NCBI GenBank assembly: GCA_006503475.1
Contig: RSEH01000027.1
Location: 124,001-188,000, forward strand
Source: Stentor roeselii
Taxonomy: Eukaryota; Ciliophora; Heterotrichea; Heterotrichida; Stentoridae
Reading direction: 5' to 3'
DNA length: 64,000 nt
The translations under genes and the position numbers were made by a program. This document shows, one piece after another, positions 30,198 to 39,321 of the stretch. Positions within the stretch are counted from its first letter, which is position 1; the number at the start of each line of letters is the position of its first letter. The notes under the pieces are model-generated. The model saw only the letters and a program-made list of their open reading frames with translations, was not told the DNA's origin and did no database searches.

Positions 30198-33100
30198 TTA
30201 AACTTCAAACCCCTTCACCTCTTCATCTTTCCACATGAAAAAAGTACTTAACCCATCTTCCCCAAACTCCAAACCTCCGATTTCCTCAAACCTAATCCTC
30301 TGATCCATTTCCAAAACTCTCATAACCCTTGAACTGACCGAAATCTTTCCATCTCGCCCGGCCCTCTGAACCTTTTTACAAATTTCAACATCATTTCCAT
30401 AAACCTGAAACTTGACTACTTTTTCACCTTCAGCCCTTGCAAAGACTTGCCCAAGATGAATACCAACTCTTACATTAAACTGAGTAAAAAACTTTTCATT
30501 GACACTTTCAACAGATTTTCCTAAAGCCCATGCAAAATTCGCTAAATTTCTGACCTCTTCATCAGTTCTTCTGTTCTTATCACTGACGTACCCAATAACA
30601 AAGTACTTCTCGCCCTGAGTGGAAACCTTGTAAACCGAGTGTTGAGAACAAAGCTGGTCAAATAAACTGAATACCTCTGAAAGTACCTCGATGACCTCAG
30701 CAGGTTTACGAAGTTCAGCCCATTCACGAAATCCGAGGATTTTCACTTGAAGTAAAGGAACATCTGAGATTTTTTCTAAGTTTTTACTTATTTTTTCAAG
30801 TTCTGATGTAATGGGTGGCAAGGTCTGAAGAAGGTTTTGATGAGTCTTTTGTAGCTCTTGCTTGAATAATGCTTTTAAAGCCAGGTTGTTCCTCATGTTG
30901 ACTTCTTGACGATAGGTAAGAGCGAGGTTGCAGCAGAAGTAAGCGAAAGTGTAAACTGTTGACTGGTAGTCCGGGTAGTTCTTGAACAGGTCGACAAGCC
31001 AGATGAAGGCGAGGACGAGTTGAAAGTAAAGGCTTTTGCTGAAAGATATTCCTGTGAAAAAGCAGAGAAGACAGTATTTGTAGTAATAGTAAATCAAATA
31101 CAATAAGTTGTGCTCACCTGTCACTGTACTTGATATCAACAGCGATAGAAACTGGAGACTGTAGAGAAAACTTAGAAGAAAACATAAAAGTCTTCTTAGA
31201 TTGTATCGCTTTTGAAAGAAGTAGAAAAATATCATCAGGATTTCAATTGTAAAAATAATTACAAGTCGAGAGTAACTCGAGTACTTTACCTGGGATAAAA
31301 CAAGGGCAAGTTCGCAGATTATTAGTAAAAAGTCGCAAAATAGTGAAATGAATAAACCTGCCATTTGACATTCTTTGATCTCAGTCATGTACTCCTGGGC
31401 AAAGTCCTTTTCTTCTTGTGTGCACCTGCAAAGAGAGGTTAAAGTCAACTTGAAATTATTCGGATAAACAAAGTCCTGCAAATATTTTAAAGATTTTCTG
31501 GAAAATATCTTCAAACGACTATCATCAGTTCTAAACCTTCTTACTTGTTGAGTATCAGATTCACTTATCTGTTCATTTTGCCTGCTGCTTGTTAACGATA
31601 GTGCTGCAAACGATGACTTCCTTCTAATAAACCTGATATAAACATCATCCAACGAGTCTAAATCATAATTCAACGAAGGGTAATTCACTATCTTCGTGTC
31701 CATCACCCATCTCTTAAAATCAACCCGACTCTCTTTAAAAGCCAATCCTTGCACATCACTGAGCAATTCAAAAGTATTCATTGAAAGCTGCACCGAGTCC
31801 ACTTCAATCAAAGTCCTCGCTAAAACCTTCGCAATTTTCACAGTTTCCCCTAATAAAACCAGCTCCGGCTTCAAAGACCCGACCACTCCAGCGATGACTG
31901 GCCCTGAATGGATCCCGATTTTTAAAGAAACTTTTTTACCCCCGGGCAAAGTACTTTTTTCTACTTCCTTGATAATAGCTAAAGCGAATTCTACTGCTCT
32001 TCTTGCATGAGTCACTTTCAATGTGCTTGAGTCGAGAAGGACTTCACTGTCTTTCAAACCTGCACAAGCTAGAAAATGATTTTCATTGTTTTGGATTTTA
32101 ATGACTCCGCAACTTTCAGATAAAAAATCAAGTCTTTTACTTAGATGGTCGAAAATCGGACAGAGGTCTGAAGGGTCGTTTTCTTGGAGAAGAGAAGAAA
32201 ATTGGAAGATTTCACAGTAAATCACGGAGATTGTTCCTTTGTCTTCTGCGACGTAATTTATTCCATCTTTTGATTTGAGTTTTATGAAGTCTGGCAGGAA
32301 GTAGGAGAGAATTTGTGAGGATTTTTCGAGTTCTGTTGAAAGTTTGGTTTGGAAATGAAATTCTTTTCGTCTGTGGAAGTCTTTTAGGTTGCTGGTGAAG
32401 AGGATTAGCAGGGTGGTGAAAAAACTTGTTAGGGACCAGATTGATAGTTTGGCTGGTAGACCTGATGGGTCGGTTGATAGTGATTCGTAGATTAGAGCGA
32501 ATATTGATACTGAGTACAGGATAAGCGACTTCAAGATAGTCAATCTCCAGTTTAGGTTTAAATCTAGGACAAAGATTATAGTGTAGATCGGGTATCTTGG
32601 GATTGAAGAAATAGAGCTGTCTAATAAAGGCTTTAGTATTGAAAGTGAAATTAATAGGCCAAAAAATGCTGGCTCAATCAATTTTATCTTTGATATACGA
32701 GCAAAAAGACTTAGCAAAAATAAGATCAAAATTAAGCCTCCGAGAAGAAAGGAAAAGTTGCCAATTTTTAGAAAAACTGCCTTTCCTGCGAATTCCATTG
32801 AAATATTCAACAACTGAATAATAAAAAAACCTCCGAGGTAAAGTCTCAGCACGATTCTCATTCTTCTATAGTCTTTCAACCGATACTCCGCTTCCTGTCT
32901 AAAATCATCAAACTGCAATTTCCATCTATCCAAATTCAACTTTTTCAAATTACCAGTAAATCGCCAATGTAGACTATCCGAAAACACCAAATGAAATCTT
33001 TCTCTAAACTCTTCAAATCTAGACTGATTTCCATTCCGTTGAAGAATCCCGCAGCAAAACATGAATCCATAAGTAAAAACGAACATAAATCCAGAAGTAA

Positions 33101-36100
33101 GTCCTAAAACAATCCAAAAACAAGGAAAATCAGCCGAATCTTCAAAACTTTTATAATCTTTTTCAAGTTTTCCATAAAAAACCTGAAAAACCACGAGAAA
33201 GAGGATTCCAAAGAATGCAAAACAAAGAAAAATAAAGCCTTTTTGATAGACGGGGTAAAAAAGTACCTGAATGAACAAAGCGATTTGAAGAGATAAGAAC
33301 AGGACAAGTGAAAGTGTTTCTCTGTCTACCGCCTGGCCTTTTGAGGATAGACCGGCTTTAAAGGCTTGAGAGGTAATTAAAACGATTATCCCTGAGTTAA
33401 AAATCGCTAAAAACACTTGTTTTAATAGTGACAAGTCTAAAAAAATTGTTTTTACTTTCGCTGATCTTCTGAATTCAGACTTTAACTCATTTGAAGGATT
33501 CAAAAAGTAACTCGCTCCGAGTATTAAGAGAAATGATATAAGAAGGTCTGATGTCACTAGCAGGTCGTAGTCTATTATTGCACAGGATGAAAAATCGCAA
33601 AAGGACTGGAAAAAAAACAACAGAAAGACTGTTGAGAGAGTTTTGAATAGTTGGAGCTCTGATATGAAACGGTATTGAAAACTTATACGAAATCCGAGAT
33701 TTAGGAGAAGTTTTTCGAGGGATGAAAAGGATTTTAAAGAGATGTCTGAGTAGAAAGTGTTAGAATTTTTCTCGTCGAGAACCTTGACCCCAACATCCGC
33801 CTGCGCAATCATCTTACTCGCCCCATCACAGCATCCAACACTCATAACAACAGGTTCAAATCCAAGTCCATTCTGCAAAATCGAAACCAACATCTTCTTA
33901 TGCTGCGGTTTCATCTCATAAAAAGCAGCCCCTTTAGCAGCGAATAAAAGATACACAAAAGCTTTGATAGATTCTTTAGACCTCGAGACGAGATCAAGTG
34001 CTTCTCCACTGACACTGATAAAAAACTTTTCAACTTTTTCAACCTTTTTCGGAATTTTTAAGTCTTTTCTAAGATACCCGAGGTCAAACATAAGAGGATG
34101 AACGACTTCAGACCTATTCATGAAGACTCTTCCAGTTATTTCAGTGTCTCTTTGACATGAGTCTCTTCTTTTCGAGGTATGTTCAAAGAGGTTCCTTTTC
34201 AAGACGACTGCCATTTCAGTGTAAGCCTGGGCTGCAGTGTGAAATTGATTCAAATGAATGACTGGCAAGTCTTTTATCATTCCAAGAAGATGGCAAGTTG
34301 ATAGAATACTTGCTTCTGAAGTACTTGAAACTAAAAAAAAGTTGATTCCAGCTTTTTGGATGTTTTTTATTGAGGTTATTGTTTCTTCTGGAACAGTACT
34401 TTCGAAACCTAATACTCCGAGGATTTTGCACCGGGTTATTAATGGAGAAAATACTGAGATTAGTCGCTGTTCTTGGTTTATTTGAGACTTTTTAGCGGAT
34501 TCGTAATCGAAAAGTAAGGATTTTACATCTTCTTGATGGATTTTAAGGTAAAAATAAAGGAGTTTGCTCTGATTTGGGAAAGTTTTATCTAGGTCTTGGA
34601 AGATTTGGCTTGTTTGGGAATTTTCATCGGGATTAATGATTTTGTAGACCAGGTAATATACTTCGGAAGTTTCATCTTTTAGGAGGATGACCTGGGAAAA
34701 AGCCTTTAAAACTTCATGAATAAGCGTAGTAAACGAGTACTCGCATTTATTGAATATCAAAACAAACGTTTTCCCTAAACGACTCACGATATCAACCCCA
34801 ATTTTCTTCGAAAGGTTCTGAGCAGCCTTATCAATCGAATTAATACACAACAGAGACGTCTTGGACTGAAAAGAGTTACAAACGGCTAGACTGATACAAA
34901 AAATCCACTTTTTCGAAATATAACTTTCCACTGAAAGTTCTTCTTGAAGTTGATAAAAACTACAAAAATTCAAAGAATTTCTTATTTTTTTTGTAGAAAA
35001 CGAGCTAAATCGTTTCAAAGGTTCTTCTTCATTTTCTAAAAGAGTCTCCTGATAAACCGTTCCAGAAACAATACAAAAAACGACATCAACCAGTCTTTTG
35101 CTAACAACTCCAACTTTTTCACTTAAAACATACTCAACAGCAGCAAGTTTTGACAGACTTTGAGAACTATTCACCGAAATATCCTTAAATTTTTTTCTAA
35201 CAATGCAGAAATTCAAGATTTCCACAATTTCAAAGATCAAATAAATACAAACCGGTAAATTGAACCCAAAAATCACTAACGAAAAGAAAACCGATTCAAT
35301 AACAGACCCATTTTTCTCAGACCCTCGACTGAGCCCAGCATTTAAAACAATGCAAAAAACGATGAAAACAAGACTTTTGAACTGGGTGCGTCTCACATGA
35401 TAAAAATGAGACCCTTGGCACTTAGCCAGGTTAAACTCGTAGTCAATCCAACATTGAGTCTCCCTTCCAACACTGACGGCAATGCACAGAATCCATTCAC
35501 ATTCAAGTACAACATCTCCAGAATGCACCATATTAAAATAACTGACTTGTATCAATTCCGAGTGACTTCTTATTCCTATAAATCCAGCAAGTTCTTTTAA
35601 ACTAGAACCTGGACTTGTTCTGACTTGAAGACTTTCAATGGAATTTCTTAGAATTTCCAGGTTAAGTCCTTCATTTTCAATGATTTCAGAAGTTTCTTTC
35701 ACTGGGCTTCTCTTTTCAAGTTCTTCTGGATTGTCCAGGTCTTGTTTTCGGACAAAGCAATTTTCACTGTCGTTGTCGATGAACAAAATAAAACAGTCGC
35801 AAGGACTTACCTCGTTTTTTCTTATCACGAAAAAATCGCCTTGGTGGATGTTTTTCGACTCGCGGACTGAAAAAGCTTGAGCTGAGGACAGAGCCACTCC
35901 TTGACTGTTGATTCTGGATTGGAACTGAAGTTGACTTCGGAAGGAAATGAAAGTTTTCAGTTGCTTTATTATTAGCAGAAGGAAAAAAGGCAGCAGAAGG
36001 AATAGCTTTAGACTTAAAATCGAGGCAAAAGGTAAGAAACTCAAGATTAACATGAATAAAAACCAAATCATGTAAGGGTCAAGAAGGACTTGAAGAAAGG

Positions 36101-36236
36101 AGCTTAACTGGAGGTTTAAAAGGATTTCTTTCAGTAGTGTTAAAGTGTTTGAAGAGGGTGAAATCGTTGACAATGGAACTGACTTGAATTCTTCTTTTTC
36201 GATGGAAAAATCAAGAGTTTGGTATCTGTGGCTCAT
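30198..36236 (-). CDS. P4-ATPase-like / cyclase fusion, catalytically degenerate paralogue
   Basis: A 2,012-residue protein with the same length and architecture as its downstream neighbour, in one uninterrupted frame. Every diagnostic catalytic position is changed. ATPase half: SEKVGVVS replaces DKTGTLT (E373), and CDGASK replaces GDGAND. Cyclase domain 1: KIQNNENHF replaces KIETVGKTY, and GETVKIAKVL replaces GDTVNTASRM, losing the catalytic Asn and Arg. Cyclase domain 2: QVKILGF (K1832) replaces ADIVGF, and QGEKY (E1876) replaces IGDCY, losing both metal aspartates. The membrane blocks and linkers remain well conserved, so it is a maintained pseudoenzyme rather than debris, perhaps a regulatory partner. 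Stop TAA. Confidence 0.9.
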   Translation of the reverse strand: MSHRYQTLDFSIEKEEFKSVPLSTISPSSNTLTLLKEILLNLQLSSFLQVLLDPYMIWFLFMLILSFLPFASILSLKLFLLLPFFLLLIIKQLKTFISFRSQLQFQSRINSQGVALSSAQAFSVRESKNIHQGDFFVIRKNEVSPCDCFILFIDNDSENCFVRKQDLDNPEELEKRSPVKETSEIIENEGLNLEILRNSIESLQVRTSPGSSLKELAGFIGIRSHSELIQVSYFNMVHSGDVVLECEWILCIAVSVGRETQCWIDYEFNLAKCQGSHFYHVRRTQFKSLVFIVFCIVLNAGLSRGSEKNGSVIESVFFSLVIFGFNLPVCIYLIFEIVEILNFCIVRKKFKDISVNSSQSLSKLAAVEYVLSEKVGVVSKRLVDVVFCIVSGTVYQETLLENEEEPLKRFSSFSTKKIRNSLNFCSFYQLQEELSVESYISKKWIFCISLAVCNSFQSKTSLLCINSIDKAAQNLSKKIGVDIVSRLGKTFVLIFNKCEYSFTTLIHEVLKAFSQVILLKDETSEVYYLVYKIINPDENSQTSQIFQDLDKTFPNQSKLLYFYLKIHQEDVKSLLFDYESAKKSQINQEQRLISVFSPLITRCKILGVLGFESTVPEETITSIKNIQKAGINFFLVSSTSEASILSTCHLLGMIKDLPVIHLNQFHTAAQAYTEMAVVLKRNLFEHTSKRRDSCQRDTEITGRVFMNRSEVVHPLMFDLGYLRKDLKIPKKVEKVEKFFISVSGEALDLVSRSKESIKAFVYLLFAAKGAAFYEMKPQHKKMLVSILQNGLGFEPVVMSVGCCDGASKMIAQADVGVKVLDEKNSNTFYSDISLKSFSSLEKLLLNLGFRISFQYRFISELQLFKTLSTVFLLFFFQSFCDFSSCAIIDYDLLVTSDLLISFLLILGASYFLNPSNELKSEFRRSAKVKTIFLDLSLLKQVFLAIFNSGIIVLITSQAFKAGLSSKGQAVDRETLSLVLFLSLQIALFIQVLFYPVYQKGFIFLCFAFFGILFLVVFQVFYGKLEKDYKSFEDSADFPCFWIVLGLTSGFMFVFTYGFMFCCGILQRNGNQSRFEEFRERFHLVFSDSLHWRFTGNLKKLNLDRWKLQFDDFRQEAEYRLKDYRRMRIVLRLYLGGFFIIQLLNISMEFAGKAVFLKIGNFSFLLGGLILILFLLSLFARISKIKLIEPAFFGLLISLSILKPLLDSSISSIPRYPIYTIIFVLDLNLNWRLTILKSLILYSVSIFALIYESLSTDPSGLPAKLSIWSLTSFFTTLLILFTSNLKDFHRRKEFHFQTKLSTELEKSSQILSYFLPDFIKLKSKDGINYVAEDKGTISVIYCEIFQFSSLLQENDPSDLCPIFDHLSKRLDFLSESCGVIKIQNNENHFLACAGLKDSEVLLDSSTLKVTHARRAVEFALAIIKEVEKSTLPGGKKVSLKIGIHSGPVIAGVVGSLKPELVLLGETVKIAKVLARTLIEVDSVQLSMNTFELLSDVQGLAFKESRVDFKRWVMDTKIVNYPSLNYDLDSLDDVYIRFIRRKSSFAALSLTSSRQNEQISESDTQQVRRFRTDDSRLKIFSRKSLKYLQDFVYPNNFKLTLTSLCRCTQEEKDFAQEYMTEIKECQMAGLFISLFCDFLLIICELALVLSQVKYSSYSRLVIIFTIEILMIFFYFFQKRYNLRRLLCFLLSFLYSLQFLSLLISSTVTGEHNLLYLIYYYYKYCLLCFFTGISFSKSLYFQLVLAFIWLVDLFKNYPDYQSTVYTFAYFCCNLALTYRQEVNMRNNLALKALFKQELQKTHQNLLQTLPPITSELEKISKNLEKISDVPLLQVKILGFREWAELRKPAEVIEVLSEVFSLFDQLCSQHSVYKVSTQGEKYFVIGYVSDKNRRTDEEVRNLANFAWALGKSVESVNEKFFTQFNVRVGIHLGQVFARAEGEKVVKFQVYGNDVEICKKVQRAGRDGKISVSSRVMRVLEMDQRIRFEEIGGLEFGEDGLSTFFMWKDEEVKGFEV

Positions 36237-37357
36237 TTTTACTTAATAAAATGATTGGGAATTTTGGGATTTTGATTAAGATTTGATTTAATTTTTTGAA
36301 ATTTAGATTTAAGACTGATTGGATATTTTTGGAAAGAGTTGTAGAAGGGAAGGACTTTTGAGTATTAATGGCTTGATGAAGGTGGCTTAGGAGATACTTT
36401 TTAGATTAGGAGTAAATTATTTTAAAGCTTGATTTTTAGAGACTCTTTCAAAAGAATGCTTAGAAATCGCTTGGTTCGCAGATAAGAGAAAAATTAATTG
36501 ACCATTTAGATTTTATATTGGAATAATAAAGGATTTGAGTTTTTTGTATTGAAATTTCTTTGAAAAAATTAAAGCGTTTGAACAGTTAGATGAATATTTT
36601 TAGAGTTTTAGGCTGTTAGAATAGATAAGAAACAACAAGAATTGCAGAGATTTTAATGTTTTTGGTTATGTTTAGATCGAAATTTAACTTTTTCTTCATT
36701 ATCTAAAGAATTCGAATATATAATGATAAATAGTCAAAGTCTAACAAAAGTTTATACAATGATAAAGGAGCAATAAGCAGGTATTACATGATATTGAAGT
36801 TTTTCCATATTCAAACCAAAAGTAAATCAATATATTTAGTATCAATCTTAAGAAGTTAATAATTTGTTTCTCAAAATCTGTATTTTCTTTCAAATCGGAA
36901 TTCCTTTCTTCTTTAATAAATCGAAATAATTTAGAGGTTGAATAGTTAATAGTTTATATTTTTAGATTAATACTGCTTATAAATCACTTTCATTAATGCT
37001 TTATAAGATTGAATCTCATGTTTACTTTGGATTAAGCTAATTTTAGTTATAGACTATTTCGTCTTTTATTAATTTATTATGGACATGCTTCGTAATCAAA
37101 TTCTCGCACTATGGAATTTTGAATTGATTTAATATTAAATTTTTATAGTTAAACTTCTAGTAATTAAGAGCTGTTTTGAAGACAATCTATTAAATTTAAA
37201 TGAAAAAAATATCTAAATTTTAATAAAATCAACTAAATATAATTAGTTCCAGTCAAATATCACCACAATAAACAAAAAATAATCATTTATTTTAATAATT
37301 CACAAAAATCAATTATATCTCTCATCAATAAATTCATTCATATAAAATCTTTCTATA
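36237..37357. other. Largest gene-free stretch (1.1 kb), AT-rich
   Basis: No coding frame, tRNA fold or clear repeat seen on either strand. It lies between the start of the degenerate cyclase gene and the stop of the RecQ-like gene, so it carries the cyclase promoter. Its length is unusual here, where most gaps are under 100 bp; a non-coding RNA cannot be excluded. Confidence 0.4.
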
Positions 37358-39172
37358 TTAAAATTTTCGATTGGTTTCCTCAACCACTCCGAAATTTATC
37401 AAAGCTTGATTAATATGTCCTTGCATAATTTCACTTTCACTCCTAAAAGTATTAGCCATTCTTCGAATTGACTGCTTATCAAACTTCTTACTCTCAAAAG
37501 AATTCGCCCCTTCAAGTATTGTAATAACCCTCTCTTGAAGTTTTGCAATTTGCCGACTATTTGCAATAATTGCTTTGAAATACTCATCAAATTTTTTTAA
37601 CTTCTTTTTATTGACTTCAATAAAAACTTTTTCATTTTTACAGCTTTCTTCTAAAATCTCTTCATAAATCATTTGGTTCACTGTTTCACAAATTAAAGAA
37701 TCTTCATATCCATGTCGTTCTGCGTTGTTTTTCAAGCTGTTTATCAATATTTTAAGTAAATCTTCATAAGGTATTGGAGTATCTGCTGTAATTTCGAAGA
37801 CTTTTTGCAAAATAAATTTTAAGTCTCTTTTTAAAATTAGGGAAGAAGATATTAATAAACAATTATCGCAAATATTGCAGCAGGGAATTTCGAATCCGAA
37901 GTAGTTGGCTATTTGAATATTGCGACATTTGGTTTTGGTTTCGAGAAAATGGATAAAATTGTAAAACATCTTAAAGTGTGGTTTAGGGTCAGACCGTGTC
38001 CTTGAAATAGCATTTAAATTAAAGAATCGATCATTATTTTTATAACAAACAACAACATCTATTTTGAGCTGCTTGTGGTTAATTATATCTATACTGCCGA
38101 AGAACTCTTCAATAGTTTTCGGAAGTGACTGAAAAATGATAAACTTCAAATCAGTATGAGATTTCAAAATAATCGAATTTGAAGATGTAACTAAGACTTT
38201 AATTTCCCCATTTTTCCATTGATTTCTAATAAAATTTTTCTCATCCTTCTGTATCAAAGAGTTATAAAATTGAGATCGTATTCCAACTTGAAGTAAATTT
38301 TCATTAAAAATTTTCATATACTCATTAGAATTGACGAAAACAGCTCCTTGCAATCCAGAATACTCCTGTTTAACAAATTTAGCCAAATCCGAATACCCCA
38401 GATTTTCCCTGACTTTAAAGCAAAGATTTTCTACCCTCGGACCTGGATTCAAAACAACCGGGCCAAGCCTTTTAAATCCATTTTCAATATTCTCTGCCAT
38501 TTGCTTTCTCTTAACCACATCAAATGTAACTATTCTTGTCTCTAAGAACTTTTCATGTAAACTTTCAATTACCTTACAAATTTCATCATTTTCTTCTGCA
38601 AAAGGTTCAAAACAATCGAAAAAAACAACCATTTCGAAATTTTTTCTTTCCAAAAAATACTCAAGGTCAGCTTTGTCGAAGTTTCGCTTTGAACTTTTAA
38701 AAGGAAAGAAAAAAATTTGAAGATCTTTTGGAATTTCTTCAATTACACTTTCGACTTGTTTACATTTGAAATTTGATTGGAAGGTTTCGAATAGAGCTGG
38801 AATCATTGAGTCATTTCTGAGGATTAATAGCAAATCGCAACCGTTTGAGACCAGGGTCGTCAGAATTTTTATTCTGAGGTTGTAAGGAAGAAATGATAAG
38901 ACTAAGCGGTTTAGTGATATAGTGTGGATTATTTCAAGTTCTTCTTTAGAAAGACTTGATAAGAGATTGAATGGAAATAATTTTAATTTCCTTTCTGAGG
39001 CCTGACTTGATGAAGATGGTTGAGTGAATCTTGACTGACTCATAACAGTGCTTTTAAGTAGAGATCCAAGCACAGGAGTTGAAGGAAGAGAAAATTTTTT
39101 AACTGAAACCGGTTTCTTCAAAGATTCCGAAACACATGTAATGAACCCTGAGACTTTCATCTTTCGTTCCAT
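37358..39172 (-). CDS. RecQ-like protein lacking helicase ATPase motifs
   Basis: A 604-residue protein with RecQ layout. The second helicase lobe is recognisable (GAVFVNSNEYMKIF at 276-289, QFYNSLIQKDEKNFIRNQWK, NGEIKVLV) and is followed by the RecQ zinc module: CRN at C416, YFGFE, then C432-x2-C435-x2-C438 (CNICDNC). A winged-helix-like C-terminus follows. The ATPase motifs are gone: the Walker A region reads CDLLLILRNDSMIPALF (112-128) with no GKS/T, the DEAH position reads FFDCFEPF (184-191), and the motif VI arginines are absent (FFGSIDIINHKQ, 357-368). It should bind nucleic acid or partners but not unwind DNA. The first 60 residues are Ser-rich. Confidence 0.8.
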   Translation of the reverse strand: MERKMKVSGFITCVSESLKKPVSVKKFSLPSTPVLGSLLKSTVMSQSRFTQPSSSSQASERKLKLFPFNLLSSLSKEELEIIHTISLNRLVLSFLPYNLRIKILTTLVSNGCDLLLILRNDSMIPALFETFQSNFKCKQVESVIEEIPKDLQIFFFPFKSSKRNFDKADLEYFLERKNFEMVVFFDCFEPFAEENDEICKVIESLHEKFLETRIVTFDVVKRKQMAENIENGFKRLGPVVLNPGPRVENLCFKVRENLGYSDLAKFVKQEYSGLQGAVFVNSNEYMKIFNENLLQVGIRSQFYNSLIQKDEKNFIRNQWKNGEIKVLVTSSNSIILKSHTDLKFIIFQSLPKTIEEFFGSIDIINHKQLKIDVVVCYKNNDRFFNLNAISRTRSDPKPHFKMFYNFIHFLETKTKCRNIQIANYFGFEIPCCNICDNCLLISSSLILKRDLKFILQKVFEITADTPIPYEDLLKILINSLKNNAERHGYEDSLICETVNQMIYEEILEESCKNEKVFIEVNKKKLKKFDEYFKAIIANSRQIAKLQERVITILEGANSFESKKFDKQSIRRMANTFRSESEIMQGHINQALINFGVVEETNRKF

Positions 39173-39321
39173 TTAAATTTATATTCATATCAATAAAATC
39201 ACCATAAAAAACCTAATATAATATTTACCAGCCTAAAAAATTTCAATCAAAACAACAAAAACCTTAACCTCTCATATCCTACCCAAATAACCTTAACTCT
39301 TAAACCTCAAATCTCCAATAA

